Source of the DNA: Norana najaformis
Lineage: Eukaryota > Annelida > Clitellata > Crassiclitellata > Hormogastridae
Assembly (NCBI GenBank): GCA_964023275.1
Contig: OZ029917.1
Location: 20,433,988 to 20,497,987, forward strand
Reading direction: 5' to 3'
Length of the DNA stretch: 64,000 nt
Shown: positions 53,101-62,700 of the stretch, in pieces
Numbering within the stretch: the first letter of the stretch is position 1
How the letters are laid out: each line of letters opens with the position of its first letter
Made by a program: the position numbers and the translations under genes
The notes under the pieces: model-generated
What the model was told of the DNA's origin: nothing
Database searches by the model: none
Seen by the model: only the letters and a program-made list of their open reading frames with translations

Positions 53101-55063
53101 GTGAAGTCCTGCATTGGACTGCCAAGCCTGTTGGTACACAGCTGTTTTAATCTTAACTGTTCCCAGTAGCTAAGCTCCTGCCGATGTTTGCTAGGCTGCC
53201 TACGGCAGGCACAGGCAGAATTTACCTCAGTTACAATTGTTACTAACTCACCCCAAACTCACAGATTAAGTAACTCCTTTATCTATTTGGGGGAAGTGGA
53301 CATATACACAGCTACATTAAGTTCACCTACTTTTGAACTTGTTGCAGGACTAAAGCTAGGTGCAGCCAGCAACTTTTGTGGCCTAATCAGGCAGCTGATA
53401 CAGGCTGTTTAACATAATGACAATATTAGCCTGTTCAGCGTGTTTATTGATTTATCAAAATTCTGCAATGTAGCACCACATTACAAGTTCCTGTACCATG
53501 TGCTAATGCATCTTCCGCATTAAATAGGTATTGTCTGAAGCCTGGCAAAAGCACGTATTAAGCAGATTCGAGTGTCAAATCAACCACAGATGCTTGACTA
53601 AAAAGAAGGATCTTGACTGTAACACTATCCCCAACTGGAGAGCCAGCGCAATATCTCTTGCCTGTAGCTTGAGACACACAAAAATTCTGGCATATCAGTC
53701 ATGACCCAAGCGGCACAGTTAAGGACGGACCAGTGCTGGCGAATTTGAAACTTTGGCAGACCTGCAAGAACAGCATTATAATAGTCCAGGCGTGTTATAG
53801 TGAAAGAATGGACAAGGATCACAGCAGCATCATGCAACAAATTCTGTCAAAAGACCCTGATCTGGTGCAGTAGGTGAAAGCAGGACCTGCAGAGAGAGTT
53901 GACATGGGCCACCATAGATAGATCTTCAATCAGAAGAACGGCGAGATCCCGGACGACATGTTGTGGCTTACAGTCAGGGAATGTCACTGCTATTGTCTGC
54001 ATTTCCACCTCTGCTCTTGCCTATCAACCAGATGAATTGTGTCCTCAGCGGATTCAACCTCAGCTGATTAGAGGACAACCAGGTCACAACTGCCTGGATT
54101 TTAGACATACAAGCAAGTGCATCTGAAGTATGACATGACGTGAACAACTGAATGTCAGCAGCGTATTGGTGACCCCGAGCTCCGAGGGCCATGATGATCT
54201 GGTCAGGTCGGCTGTATACAGAATGCATAGAAAAGGCCTAAGAACCAAGCTCTGTAGGACACCAATGGAACAACCAAATGCCACCATCATAGTTCATCCA
54301 TCCAGGAACAAATGAAGCCATTCTAGGGGTTGACTGACAATTCCATATGGAGTTCTGAGTTGGGTCAGCAAGACGTTATGGGTCACCATGTGGAATATTC
54401 ATCATAAACCCCAAAAATAAGTAAGTAAAAAGGGATGAACACAAATAATTGCTCTTAGCTTAGAGGCTGCTTCCAGATTCAGTCAGAGTAGCTAGCTTTT
54501 CCCAAATCACCAATCACCACTTTCTTTGACACTGAGCATTCTTATCAAGCTGGGTTTACAGATAATCCTTTCCAAGCCTTATCATATTAAACATAATTAT
54601 TAAAATCATCATGCCCACATATGCACAGTGCTACAATCTGATGAAAAAACATCGGCAGATCCTGCTACGCAACTGCACATGAAGAACTTGCACGGCGACC
54701 GATTTATTGGGGGCTGAAGCACAGTACACTGCATTAGGCAGCCTATCATGTGACACAACTTCATCCAGCATTCATATGGGAATCAAAGCATTAAACTTCA
54801 ATGACTTGTGGGGAAAATAGTAATGTGATGTATTGTACATATAGTTTAACAGAGTGGGCATATACACAATGCATTTAAAAGCATTTTATACAATTTTATA
54901 TTCTAAGCCTGGAATAACTGAGAACAATGGAAAAAGAAAAAAAATTATGCAAGGAAATAAAGTGAGGACATAGGAATAAAGTGATACCTGCAGAACTGAC
55001 TGGATCGAGGTTATGATCTACAAACAACTCTGTCTGGTCATATTCCTTTTTTACCTCTGCCAT
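32146..55063 (-). CDS. Ubiquitin-specific protease (peptidase C19) with internal RING-like zinc motif
   Basis: Exons on the minus strand in coding order: 55063-54988, 52775-52671, 49414-49331, 48732-48577, 47935-47820, 47062-45758, 45386-45293, 44777-44608, 42709-41930, 40475-40434, 40224-40148, 39897-39708, 37692-37463, 36598-36464, 35817-35672, 35122-34979 and 32360-32146. All phases agree, giving about 1,354 residues. If exon 16 instead reads through to TAG at 34974, the length is about 1,284. The Cys box is 'GLRNLGNTCFMNSGMQC' and the QQD-like box is 'YRQHDCQEFLALLLD'. The zinc ribbon uses 'CLEC' and 'CPKC', and the His box is 'NSGHYTAYARH' with 'YYFND'. The catalytic triad therefore looks intact. 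The core resembles the USP4/11/15 group (SVTFEPF, PLP) but lacks a DUSP domain in the exons seen. A 435-residue exon rich in acidic residues, a possible ubiquitin-like part (exon 8) and the RING-like motif are inserted in the core. The start Met is the best visible candidate; an acceptor-like TATAG lies just upstream, so more N-terminal sequence is possible. Confidence 0.92.
32811..34684 (-). mobile_element. Decayed piggyBac-like transposon (internally deleted)
   Basis: The left end is TTAA followed by CCCTTAACTGACGAG, a typical piggyBac-family terminus. On the minus strand, an acidic stretch ('DDDSFDSSDN' and onward, about 34665-34510) looks like the transposase N-terminus. 'GGPALDAPFLKYFQLLLDKF' (about 34440-34370) matches the early transposase region. 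A Cys-rich end ('YECEACKVALC', 'CFHIC', about 34215-34120) matches the C-terminal zinc ribbon. The DDE core is missing and frames are broken. The right terminal repeat is absent; the element instead runs into the duplicated 78-bp flank. It sits in the proposed last USP intron. Confidence 0.75.
32880..33775. repeat. About 370-bp tandem units inside the piggyBac relic
   Basis: Landmarks recur three times at about 366-374 base spacing. ACTTTTTTCATGTTC occurs at 33057 and 33431. A TTTAGCATTTTAT/TTTAGCTTTTTAT motif occurs near 32955, 33330 and 33700. A GGGGTACCCA or GGAGGTACTCAT type motif occurs near 33011, 33385 and 33755. Units are diverged and the first and last are partial. They probably represent an amplified subterminal region. 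Confidence 0.75.
34797..34802 (-). promoter_or_regulatory. AATAAA polyadenylation signal candidate
   Basis: AATAAA on the minus strand lies about 175 bases downstream of the in-frame TAG at 34974-34976. It would support a short USP transcript that ends with exon 16 read-through, as an alternative to splicing to the exon at 32360. Confidence 0.45.
35318..35405 (+). repeat. Possible tRNA-derived SINE
   Basis: The sequence has an A-box-like part (GATAGCCAAAGGGTTGAGCG) and a B-box-like part (CATGGGTCCAAGCC) at tRNA-like spacing. A full cloverleaf is not convincing, so it is more likely a SINE head than a tRNA gene. It lies in the last-but-one USP intron. Confidence 0.45.
36341..36450. repeat. 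Perfect 55-bp tandem duplication
   Basis: Bases 36341-36395 and 36396-36450 are identical (each starts CGTCACTTGCGGGTAAAAAG). The second copy ends 10 bases from the USP donor site at 36460-36463, so the duplication lies at the very start of that intron. Confidence 0.95.
36960..37020 (+). mobile_element. Small LINE C-terminus remnant
   Basis: The plus frame reads 'SFRSKLKIHLFQLAH', the usual end of L2/CR1-type polyproteins. Only this short piece is convincing. It lies in the USP intron between exons 13 and 14, antisense to the gene. Confidence 0.45.
38192..38702. repeat. 55-bp satellite-like array, about nine copies
   Basis: Unit 5' part: GAGACATCAGAAAATATAAC; 3' part: ACTATTGCCAGTTTGCATTA. 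Copies are nearly identical. One carries a 14-base insertion that repeats GCCAGTTTGCATT (about 38397-38420). The main variable position is CG versus TG in AAACGTAG/AAATGTAG. It lies in the USP intron between exons 12 and 13. Open frames across it are artefacts. Confidence 0.95.
40190..42020 (-). other. RING-like zinc-binding motif encoded across three USP exons
   Basis: The end of the 780-base exon gives 'WKICAICLEEM', then 'VVHASC', then 'TLCHPCLE'. The 42-base microexon 40475-40434 gives 'LSFKHYSRASYACP'. The next exon opens with 'ICLE'. Read together the spacing is C-x2-C-x11-H-x2-C-x4-C-x2-C-x16-C-x2-C. That makes eight possible zinc ligands, resembling a RING or related cross-brace finger. 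It is separate from the USP zinc ribbon, whose CxxC pairs are in other exons. Whether it binds E2 enzymes cannot be told from sequence. Confidence 0.7.
41090..41360 (-). other. Coding-like relic in a USP intron
   Basis: The minus strand has a partly open frame reading 'LQVVKALAAVYDRAERDMVF' and then a stop, preceded in the same sense by 'LTQLQNLATGAWSNSAHPAL'. It looks like decayed coding sequence, possibly from a mobile element, but I do not recognise the family. No splice sites make it a USP exon in phase. Confidence 0.25.
42800..43080. repeat. Degenerate short tandem repeat, about 20-bp period
   Basis: Variants of a motif like AGCAGGTATTTAAAC recur many times with irregular spacing (for example GCAGGCATTTAAAC, ACAGCTATTTAAAAG). 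It is diverged and lies in the USP intron between exons 8 and 9. Confidence 0.5.
50386..51471. mobile_element. Foldback element with about 300-bp inverted repeats
   Basis: The left end is GGGTCATTCCATCTCAATTA and the right end is its near-perfect complement (GAGATGGAATGACCC). The arms run about 50386-50680 and 51170-51471 and stay highly similar throughout (for example TAGTCTTTGTTGTTTAGATG in both). AAAT on each side may be a 4-bp target duplication. Length is 1,086 bp. A 99-residue plus-strand frame from 50815 lies in the spacer but matches no family I know. It is in the USP intron between exons 2 and 3. Confidence 0.85.
51995..52225 (+). mobile_element. LINE 3' end fragment
   Basis: A diverged copy of the common family 3' end: 'CTGATTCCTCCTCTTCCC', 'CCTTGGATCTTGACCTAGAA', 'GTGCCTGTGAATGAGCTG', 'CAACTTAGCTTTC'. 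The terminal GATTAC tail is missing. It lies in the USP intron between exons 2 and 3. Confidence 0.65.
53590..54420 (-). mobile_element. LINE reverse transcriptase fragment (inactive)
   Basis: Minus-strand frames give a reverse transcriptase palm: 'FLCILYTADL', then 'GHQYAADIQLFTSC', 'WLSSNQLRLNP' and 'TQFIWL', and further on 'FTITRLDYYNAVLAGLP'. The catalytic YADD motif reads YAAD, and frames are interrupted, so it is dead. The affinity is with the Jockey/CR1-type group. It lies in the first USP intron. Confidence 0.8.
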
Positions 55064-55309
55064 CTCTGTTCGGCTGATCTATAAACAATGTAACTAATTT
55101 TAGACATAATTTTGAAAATTATAAGCTTGGAATGATGACTACTAATCTTTTTATATATTTTCTTTCATTGACTCGTTACAAACACAAAATCAGTTGAATA
55201 AATCTGAATTATAGATGAATGTATGTATCTGAACACTTGTATAGAGCACTTCAAGAATCTCACTAAGGCACAGAGACACAGCTATCCAACAGATCTAAAA
55301 AGGTGCTTC

Positions 55310-55565
55310 TTAAGATAGATAAAATGTCTCTTGAGCTAATTGAGGTGATAAAGTTCTCAATTTTAAGGGAAGACTGTTCCATGAGGATAGGATGGTCCAT
55401 TGCAAGAGAAAGACTGATGCGTCCAATGGTTGTATGGGAATGTGGAACTAGCAGGTCCTCACGTGCTGCACAGTGTATTCATCTGCATTCTGGATTGATC
55501 TATGGTAACTCAAGTGAAATCCCTAGTTTTATCAATAGCTCGGTGGTGAAAACTAATAACAACCA
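55310..55565 (-). mobile_element. LINE polyprotein C-terminal remnant
   Basis: The minus strand reads 'LLVPHSHTTIGRISLSLAMD' followed by pieces recalling the conserved LINE ending. The open plus-strand frame over the same bases is its mirror. It is diverged and short. Confidence 0.45.
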
Positions 55566-56439
55566 CTCAAAAGTTGATTAATGAATAATAATATTACAGT
55601 TTCCTTTATTTATCAGACTTAAATGTGAAAAACTTTATATAGCACCAAGTGTTTTCAGGCTCTTTATAATCCAGGAAATACCTTTTCAATACCTATTCAG
55701 AAGAGCTAGTTCCAATAAAATGGTCGCAGGATTTAAGACGCGTTTCAGCCAATACGAACTCTGGTTTGAACGTATGAATCTGGGTATGATGTCGACAAGT
55801 AGGCAACATAAAGCAGAGCATTTGACAATTATATGGTATCCCTAAAGAATTGGCCAATTGTAGTCACCCTACTTGTAAACAATATGACCACCAATGACTT
55901 TAAGACATATCAAAGCACTGCAAGCTACCTGAAGGTCTATCAACTAAATAACTGATTAAAATGGATCCAGAGAATTCCAATCCAAGTTGGAGTTTCTGAT
56001 GAAGACGGACAGACAATAGTTATGGAAACAGATGAAAGTAAATTCTTTCATCAGAAGTACCACACAGGTTGGTGGCATGACTGTCACTGGGTGATCATAC
56101 TGAAAACTGTGTTACTCTGTCACTTATTGATTAATTACATACTTATTTGTCAATAGTCCTTCCAGTAGTTTGCAGTGCTCAAATTTCTTGCAGTTTGGGG
56201 TTTATGTTGTTTACAAGTACAGCAACCACAGTAAGCCGTTTCTTCAGGATTACCCAATTATATTAATTGCCATTATTTTCAACCTGTTGTTAACTGATAG
56301 CTGAAAAAATTGCCATGGTATAATTTTCACAAATTTTCTGATGAGATTTATGATGGTTATTCACAGTGTTGTTAATAAAAAGTCAACAAATGTAAGCTAT
56401 GTTCTGTTCTGAAATCCTCTTCTGTCTTGACTTCAGAAG

Positions 56440-57250
56440 AGTTCATGCTCTTGTTTGGAAGAAGAAGAGCCCAACAAAACCATCAGAAGACTAGGTAATT
56501 TTACAGGATTTACAAATCTCTGGAGATATGCCAATGACAATGTTCTGGTGGCAATATCAGAAGCAGAGCTGCAGGAGATAGTGGATCGGCTTGACCGGGC
56601 AAGCAGCAACCAGGGTCTGTTGAATAATATGGACAAAACCCAGCTCAAGGAAACAAATGGTACAACATGCAGCATCAGAGTACAAGGTAATCAACTGGTG
56701 CAGGTTGACACATTTCCATATCTTGGCTCTGAATGCAGTAAAGACTGGCTAAAGGAAAAGGTGTAGGCAGCATTAAAGAACGTATGGAAAAGTCATAGCA
56801 TATTACTTGTAAGAAAGATATGACTTCTGAAAGCTCTTGTATGGCCAGTGGCACAGTGTGGCTGGAAGAGCTGGACTACAAAAAAAGATAAAGAGGTTAG
56901 AATCGACTCATTTGAAGTCAAGTATCTGCGGCAGATTCTCAGAGTACTGTAGACTGCCAAGAAGACAAATGAGTGGGTCCACAAAACAGCAGGAGTAGAA
57001 AGGAGTAGAAAGCATGGATTAATCAAAAAGAGGAAGCTTTCATACTTCGGGCATGTGGTACGGAAGAGTGGAGACTGCTCAGAGAAAGAGATCATCCATG
57101 GCACAATTCCTGGATCCCAAGCTCGGGGAAGACCCAAGGTGACATGGATCGACAACATCAAGTTGTGGACTGAATAACTGTTTGACCACTTATTACAAGT
57201 GATACGGGGTCAAAGCAGACCGCACAAAATTGTCTGTGGTGCAGCCAATG
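56440..57250 (+). mobile_element. Non-LTR retrotransposon reverse transcriptase, C-terminal half (inactive)
   Basis: Plus-strand frames give 'RYANDNVLVAISEAELQEIV', 'VDTFPYLGSECS', 'LKALVWPVAQCGWKSWTTKK', 'YLRQILRVL', 'AKKTNEWV' and 'KRKLSYFGHVVRKSGD', ending with 'GRPKVTWIDNIKLWTE'. This is the RT thumb and tail of elements often annotated as endonuclease-reverse transcriptase in invertebrates. The YADD motif reads YAND, and there are in-frame stops (for example near 56764 and 56820). Confidence 0.85.
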
Positions 57251-58609
57251 CTTAGCTCTTGCTTGCTCTGGTTGAAGAAAACGGTAAATCCCAAAATAAT
57301 GTAGTCTGACTTTCACACTGGCAACAAGAGAAAAACAAAGCTACTGATCATCGATCAGTTACTTGTTAACATTTAACACGAACATAATTTTATTGTAAAA
57401 CACGATGCACGACGCTTAAACTCAGAAATCCAGATTTAAGGTAATATCAACATTGTCTAATCATTTATAAAAAATAAGGGAATGCGCTTAAAAGTAAAGG
57501 TGTCTTACATCATCCTGTGCGCTTAAAGATCAATTTACACGAAATTATATAAGCGCTATATAAATACTATACCCAATTTTGTCATGTCTAGTAAGCAGTT
57601 GAACGTCAGTTACTACGTCAATAAGCAGAAATATACATTTTAAAGAAGCGGAATATTTGAACAGTACTTATATCGCTTACTTTAGAGTCTTCGGGCTCGA
57701 ATTTGACCAATGTATCAACAAAGCAGCATCTTCCGCAATTTCCTCATTATGTCAAAATTTCAGTTCCATATACATTCACCAGATGTCGCGTATACTCGCT
57801 TAGCAAGTAAGTACATTGAAGCAGTACAGTACATCTGGCAACCTCATTGAATGACGAAGATAAAATAAAACATATGCTTTTGCATACATAGAGATTCTAA
57901 TTTTTCTGGAAGCAGAGCATCTTATTTTCTACTTCTGATGCGACGTCAGGATAGGGGTACAACGATTAAGACTAATTTCGTTAAATGAATCATCTGATTA
58001 GGCCTAATTTCCTTTGATGATTAAGTTTATGATCTCGGTGTACTTGCCGAAATCGCAAGAGATCTCAACCGTCACAGAAACCCCAGTATTAAATTAGCTT
58101 GGTGGTTAGGAGGGTATAAAGAGAGCTTATAAATGAATTAGGTCTAGACCTACGTACCATCCGTAGGACGGCATACGCTGACTGGATTGTTTAAATTTAG
58201 CCTATAGTTTCACTTTCGGTGAAAGGCCTCGTGTTTCGATAGCGAACATAATTATCCTGTCTGAAAGCCAGAAAATTTAACAGCGCCTTCATTAGCATAA
58301 TCCTGTTTCTATTACCTGTCTGCTTACTGCGGATTGGACATTGGAGTAATAAATGTAAATGTACACGTTTTTCTACAGCGACCGTGTTGCCTCGACCCTG
58401 CTCTGAATTGATCAGGTTGGAATTCTTTACCACCGCTGTCCGCTTGAATGAGTGCCACGCCATTTAAGATCCCAGTTTATGGAACGTGCTAGCTCGAGAT
58501 TTGAATCTCTGAAATATAGCTACGATCTGTATACGAACTGGAACCCGCAGGCACAGAGGCGCTTCGACGTACGGTTTACCAATATAACTAACCAAGCGAT
58601 TTAAGAGAT

Positions 58610-58885
58610 CTTACCTTTGCAATCTCTGCACAGTTGTTTTACTCACAATTTAAAACACTCCTCTTCCAGAAATCCTATCCTGATTCCTCCTCTTCCCCTT
58701 GTCTATCTTGCCGCTCCAATTCCAAGCACCATCCACAGCAGCCGTCTGACTGTCTGCATGCGTAATCCTTGGATCTTGACTTGAAACCGAATCTGACCCT
58801 TCCTGGCTTTCGATTTTATTTTACCTGAGAGTCTGTGAATATGCTGGTTCCCGCGACGTAGCATTCGTTCGGCGCAGTAGAGATC
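58610..58885 (+). mobile_element. LINE 3' end fragment
   Basis: The common family again: 'AAAACACTCCTCTTCCAGAA', 'TCCTTGGATCTTGACTTGAA', 'TCTGTGAATATGCTGGTTCC', then a CGGCGCAGTAGAGATCTCGAG version of the 3' end. It is 5'-truncated and faces the minus copy at 59.4 kb. Confidence 0.7.
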
Positions 58886-59385
58886 TCGAGTTTTGGATTC
58901 TCATTGAAACCCCTCCGTCGAAAACCGTTATCTTGCAGATTTTTTATTTGATTAAGCGCCAATGTTGAACAGTAGTAGTTTCCTCAGTTTAACGACAGCT
59001 TATGGCATCAAAGGCCGTTGCCGTCGCCCTCCTCCTTCATCCAGGCTTGGGACTGGCACTACCCCCAAACAAGGCAGTGGCGGAGTTTAACAGTCTCCTT
59101 AATGCGGGTTAATGTACGTAGACAATTTCGAGGTAAAGCATCATAGTGCTAGTATATTCCCGCGACTTATGTAGAAATCGCGAGTTACAATTATGATTAC
59201 ATTAATTAGTTTATTGACGAGAGCAATGACCCTCATTTTAATCGGAGAAATCCGATGTTTGGAAAGCAACCATAGAGCTTCTAGTCGAAAATAATAAAAG
59301 ATAAATTGCACTTGGTAGAGACATGTATTCTCATCAGCGTATGATTGCTCATAGTCTGTGCTGGCTTTGCTGATGTTGGATAATG

Positions 59386-59690
59386 CTCAGTGATCGTAAT
59401 GGTAATCGTAATTCCGAGATTTCTACAGCGCACAACGAAAGCTAAGTTGCGGGGGCCAGCTTATTCACAGGCGCTCAGTCAAAACAAAATCGATAGGCAG
59501 AAGGGTTCGGTTCCAGGTCAAGATCCAAGAGTCAGGGAGAGAGACAGCGTAGCAGCTACGGTGGATGATGTTTTGGGTTGGAGAGGAGAGAGATAAGAGA
59601 AAGAATGTGTATCAGGTTACGATCTGTGGAAGAGGAATGTTTTCAGTTTTGAATGAAAGGCCGAAGCAGAAATTGCAAGCAGTGGAACAG
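59386..59690 (-). mobile_element. LINE 3' end fragment
   Basis: Begins with the tail GTAATGGTAATCGTAATT, then ATTTCTACAGCGCACAACGA, GCTTATTCACAGGCGCTC, AAATCGATAGGCAG and 'GGTCAAGATCCAAGAGTCAG'. It ends near the LINE coding end (minus strand, 'FKTENIPLPQIVT'). It lies about 100 bases upstream of the aprataxin start. Confidence 0.75.
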
Positions 59691-59792
59691 TGATAAGTAT
59701 ATGCTCCATAATAATGCACATACTTAACTTGGTGCGATTTAATAAATTTTAAATAGTTCACTGTGTGGGTGTTGCGCAGAATTTTGATTAAA

Positions 59793-62700
59793 ATGTCGCA
59801 AAATCTTAAAAGAAAAATGTCGGGAAACGATTCACCAGCTGCGCCTAAAAAACGAACCGGACACTGGAGTGCTGGACTAATAGATTCCATGAAAGATCCA
59901 GATCTGAAAGTAAACGAAGATGACAAAGTCGTTATCATTAAAGATAAATACCCTAAGGTTAGTATTGTGCCGCAGCGCGGCAAATTTGATGAGAGCACGA
60001 GCAGCTGAATTGAATTGAAGTGACTTTATTGCTCACAAACAGTGTAGGAAATATATAAGGCAATATGCCAGCAGGTGCGGGTCCAGATTTGGGGACTGTT
60101 ACCAAATCTCACCAAATTTCACCGGATGATAGCTTTGGACATAAGTAGTCGAACGCGCCTCTTCCCGTCTTCTGTAAACGATCGGGGAATTTTCAGGGAA
60201 GTTTCAAAGTTTCAGCTTTACGCAGTGCGGGCGCCATGTATATTTACAGATTTGGTGAGATTCGGTAACAGTCCCCGAATCCGGAACTGGACCAACCCGC
60301 ATCAGTAGGCGCCAAAGGGAGAACTTAGAAGTAGGTACGTAATGCATTTGTTAATGTGCCATGAGTCCTTTAGCTCAGTGATGAATGTTCGGTGTGGGTG
60401 GGTCACAGCTGTTGGTTAACAAAAAAAATAGGTCTTGAACTACTCGACGAATATGCTCCAGACGACTATTGCTGCATGTCTTGTGTCATGGCGGGAGAAC
60501 TCGGAGCAATACTCTTATCATACTTTCTTGTGCATTATGATAACAGTGCTATAAGAAGTCATCAGATTAAATTAGATAATGTCAGGGACAGATGGATGGT
60601 TTTGTGTAGATATTTGCATAGAACTGGATGGCTGGTAGCACTGTAAGGAAGACAGAGGGTAATTTGATTGAGTAGTTGAGAGAGTTGTGTGTCGGGATGG
60701 CTATCTCATGATTCTAAACCTGACAGGCAGCCAGTATAGCTTCGCCAGTTAGGTGTGAAGTGCTCAAACCAGTGGGTTCCTGTCACTAGTCAGGAATGAG
60801 TTCAGGAAGCATTGCATTTTGGCAATGTTAGACTTTGTAGTCATACAGTAGTGAAATGCATTAGTCGAGTTTTGCTCTGATTACACCATAAGCGCCTGTC
60901 TCCAAGCGTTCCAGGGACAGGCATGATCAAGCATGGCACATGTATTTTATGTGAAAATGTGATGCTTCCCAAACAGCAGTGGTGTGCTAGTTAAATGTTA
61001 GTTGGGAGTCAAGTGTCACCTCGAGACTTTTCAATGTTCCTGATAATGATAAGTCTGTACCCACAGTGTTGACTGTTTCTAGACTGTTGATTGACACATT
61101 TATCAACGAGGAAGTGCCAGGTACAATGACTTCAGACTGCTTCAGATTCAAATGGAACCAAATGAGTCCCACTATAAGCTTACAGAGTAGCTTGATTAAG
61201 GTGACCCTGTAGACTTACAGCTGGACTCATGTGCATAAGGTTGTAAAGTGGTAAACCCAGTTTGACCATTGGGTTCTTAAATACAAGTTGTTGGCAGCTG
61301 ACTGCTGGGCAGTTTGTATAAAGAATGAAGATGCTTCAGGTATGTTTTGGGTCCATTCTGAAATTGAGTTTTTGTTTTGAAAATTTGAATTTGTCATGCA
61401 ACACCTAATGTACATTTTGACTTGGGAGTATTTACATTCGCAGTAGATAAACATATGAAAAGTGGTCTTCACATAAACTATAAAGGAGGGCAAGTGAAGA
61501 TGAGGAACAGAACAATGTCCAGACAATAAAAGTAACCATGGTAGACATGTTTTTAAAGTAAACCTGTTAAACTGATTGTTTGTACGTGTTGCACGTGTAG
61601 CAGATTGTTAAATCTTTGTGCCTGAAATCTTATGGTAATTAATGTCATCTTCTTAACTTTACCTTGGACAGTTTTTGTAAGTGGGAGCTGCTTGTGATTG
61701 GGTGTCACTTTATTCTGGTTATATCACTTTAGAATTTCACAACTGAAACTGAACTTTTTACTGCACTGTTTTCTCTGTTTTTGTACTAGGCTCGTTTCCA
61801 TTTTCTCATAATTCCTAAAGAGAGCATTGGAAGTCTTAAAAGTCTGACAAGAGAACATGTACCTCTGCTGAAACACATGCAGGATGAAGGTGAAAAGCTT
61901 GCAAAAAAGTAACTATTCTGTTTCGTTGTTATGTCTGTTTATAGTTTTTGAGACTGAGACACAAAGTGAATGTTGCTTTTTCTGTTTTTCAGAGTTTGTT
62001 ACATTATTGGTGTACTGTAAGGTGTGTCTTAATGTAAGGAAGTGCTGTAACAATCCAATGCAGTACTAGCGTTCCTTACAGCTGAAGGATTCACAAACGA
62101 ATTGCCAATTTTACATGAAATACACATGATGCACAACAGAATTCAAAAGCACAAATTCCGAGTTGAAAGGCAAGTATGTCTGGATGAACAAAGAAAGATG
62201 ATTTCCGTTGGTTCAGACAACTTAGCATGATCAGCCATTCCATTTTGCCTTCTGCAGACTCAGGTCTTGGGCCATGTTTGTACGTCTTGTACACAGCCAT
62301 CCTAATCCAGATCATTAATGCTACTGGAATGTAGATCCACCAATACACTGATGAAGTTCAGCTGTATTTGATGTGTCAGCTGTTACTTTTGTGTCAAAAA
62401 ATGCAGGCCAATGGTACAAAAGATCAGCACTGTATATGTCTTCCAGTCAGCTTTGCCTGCATTCGGCGAATACTCAGTTAATACGGCATACACAAAGATG
62501 CAAAGGACAAGAAGATAATGGTGGAATTCTCAGGCAGTGGAGCACCACTTGTCATCTGAGATATTTATGGGCAAAGAACTATCAATGGCTGACCCCGTCA
62601 ACTCGCTCTCCGGATCTTGCCTTTATATATCAACTGTGTCATATCACAGTCATATGGTGAAATCTCTTCTGTGACTGCTGTGACTTTTGTCCATTCATGC

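Larger units (their letters stand above)
55064..59792. other. Divergent spacer between USP and aprataxin
   Basis: No host coding exon is supported beyond the USP first exon at 55063 and the aprataxin first exon at 59793. Upstream untranslated exons and promoters of both genes may lie here, but none could be recognised. LINE pieces at 55.3, 56.4-57.2, 58.6 and 59.4 kb fill much of it. Confidence 0.5.
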
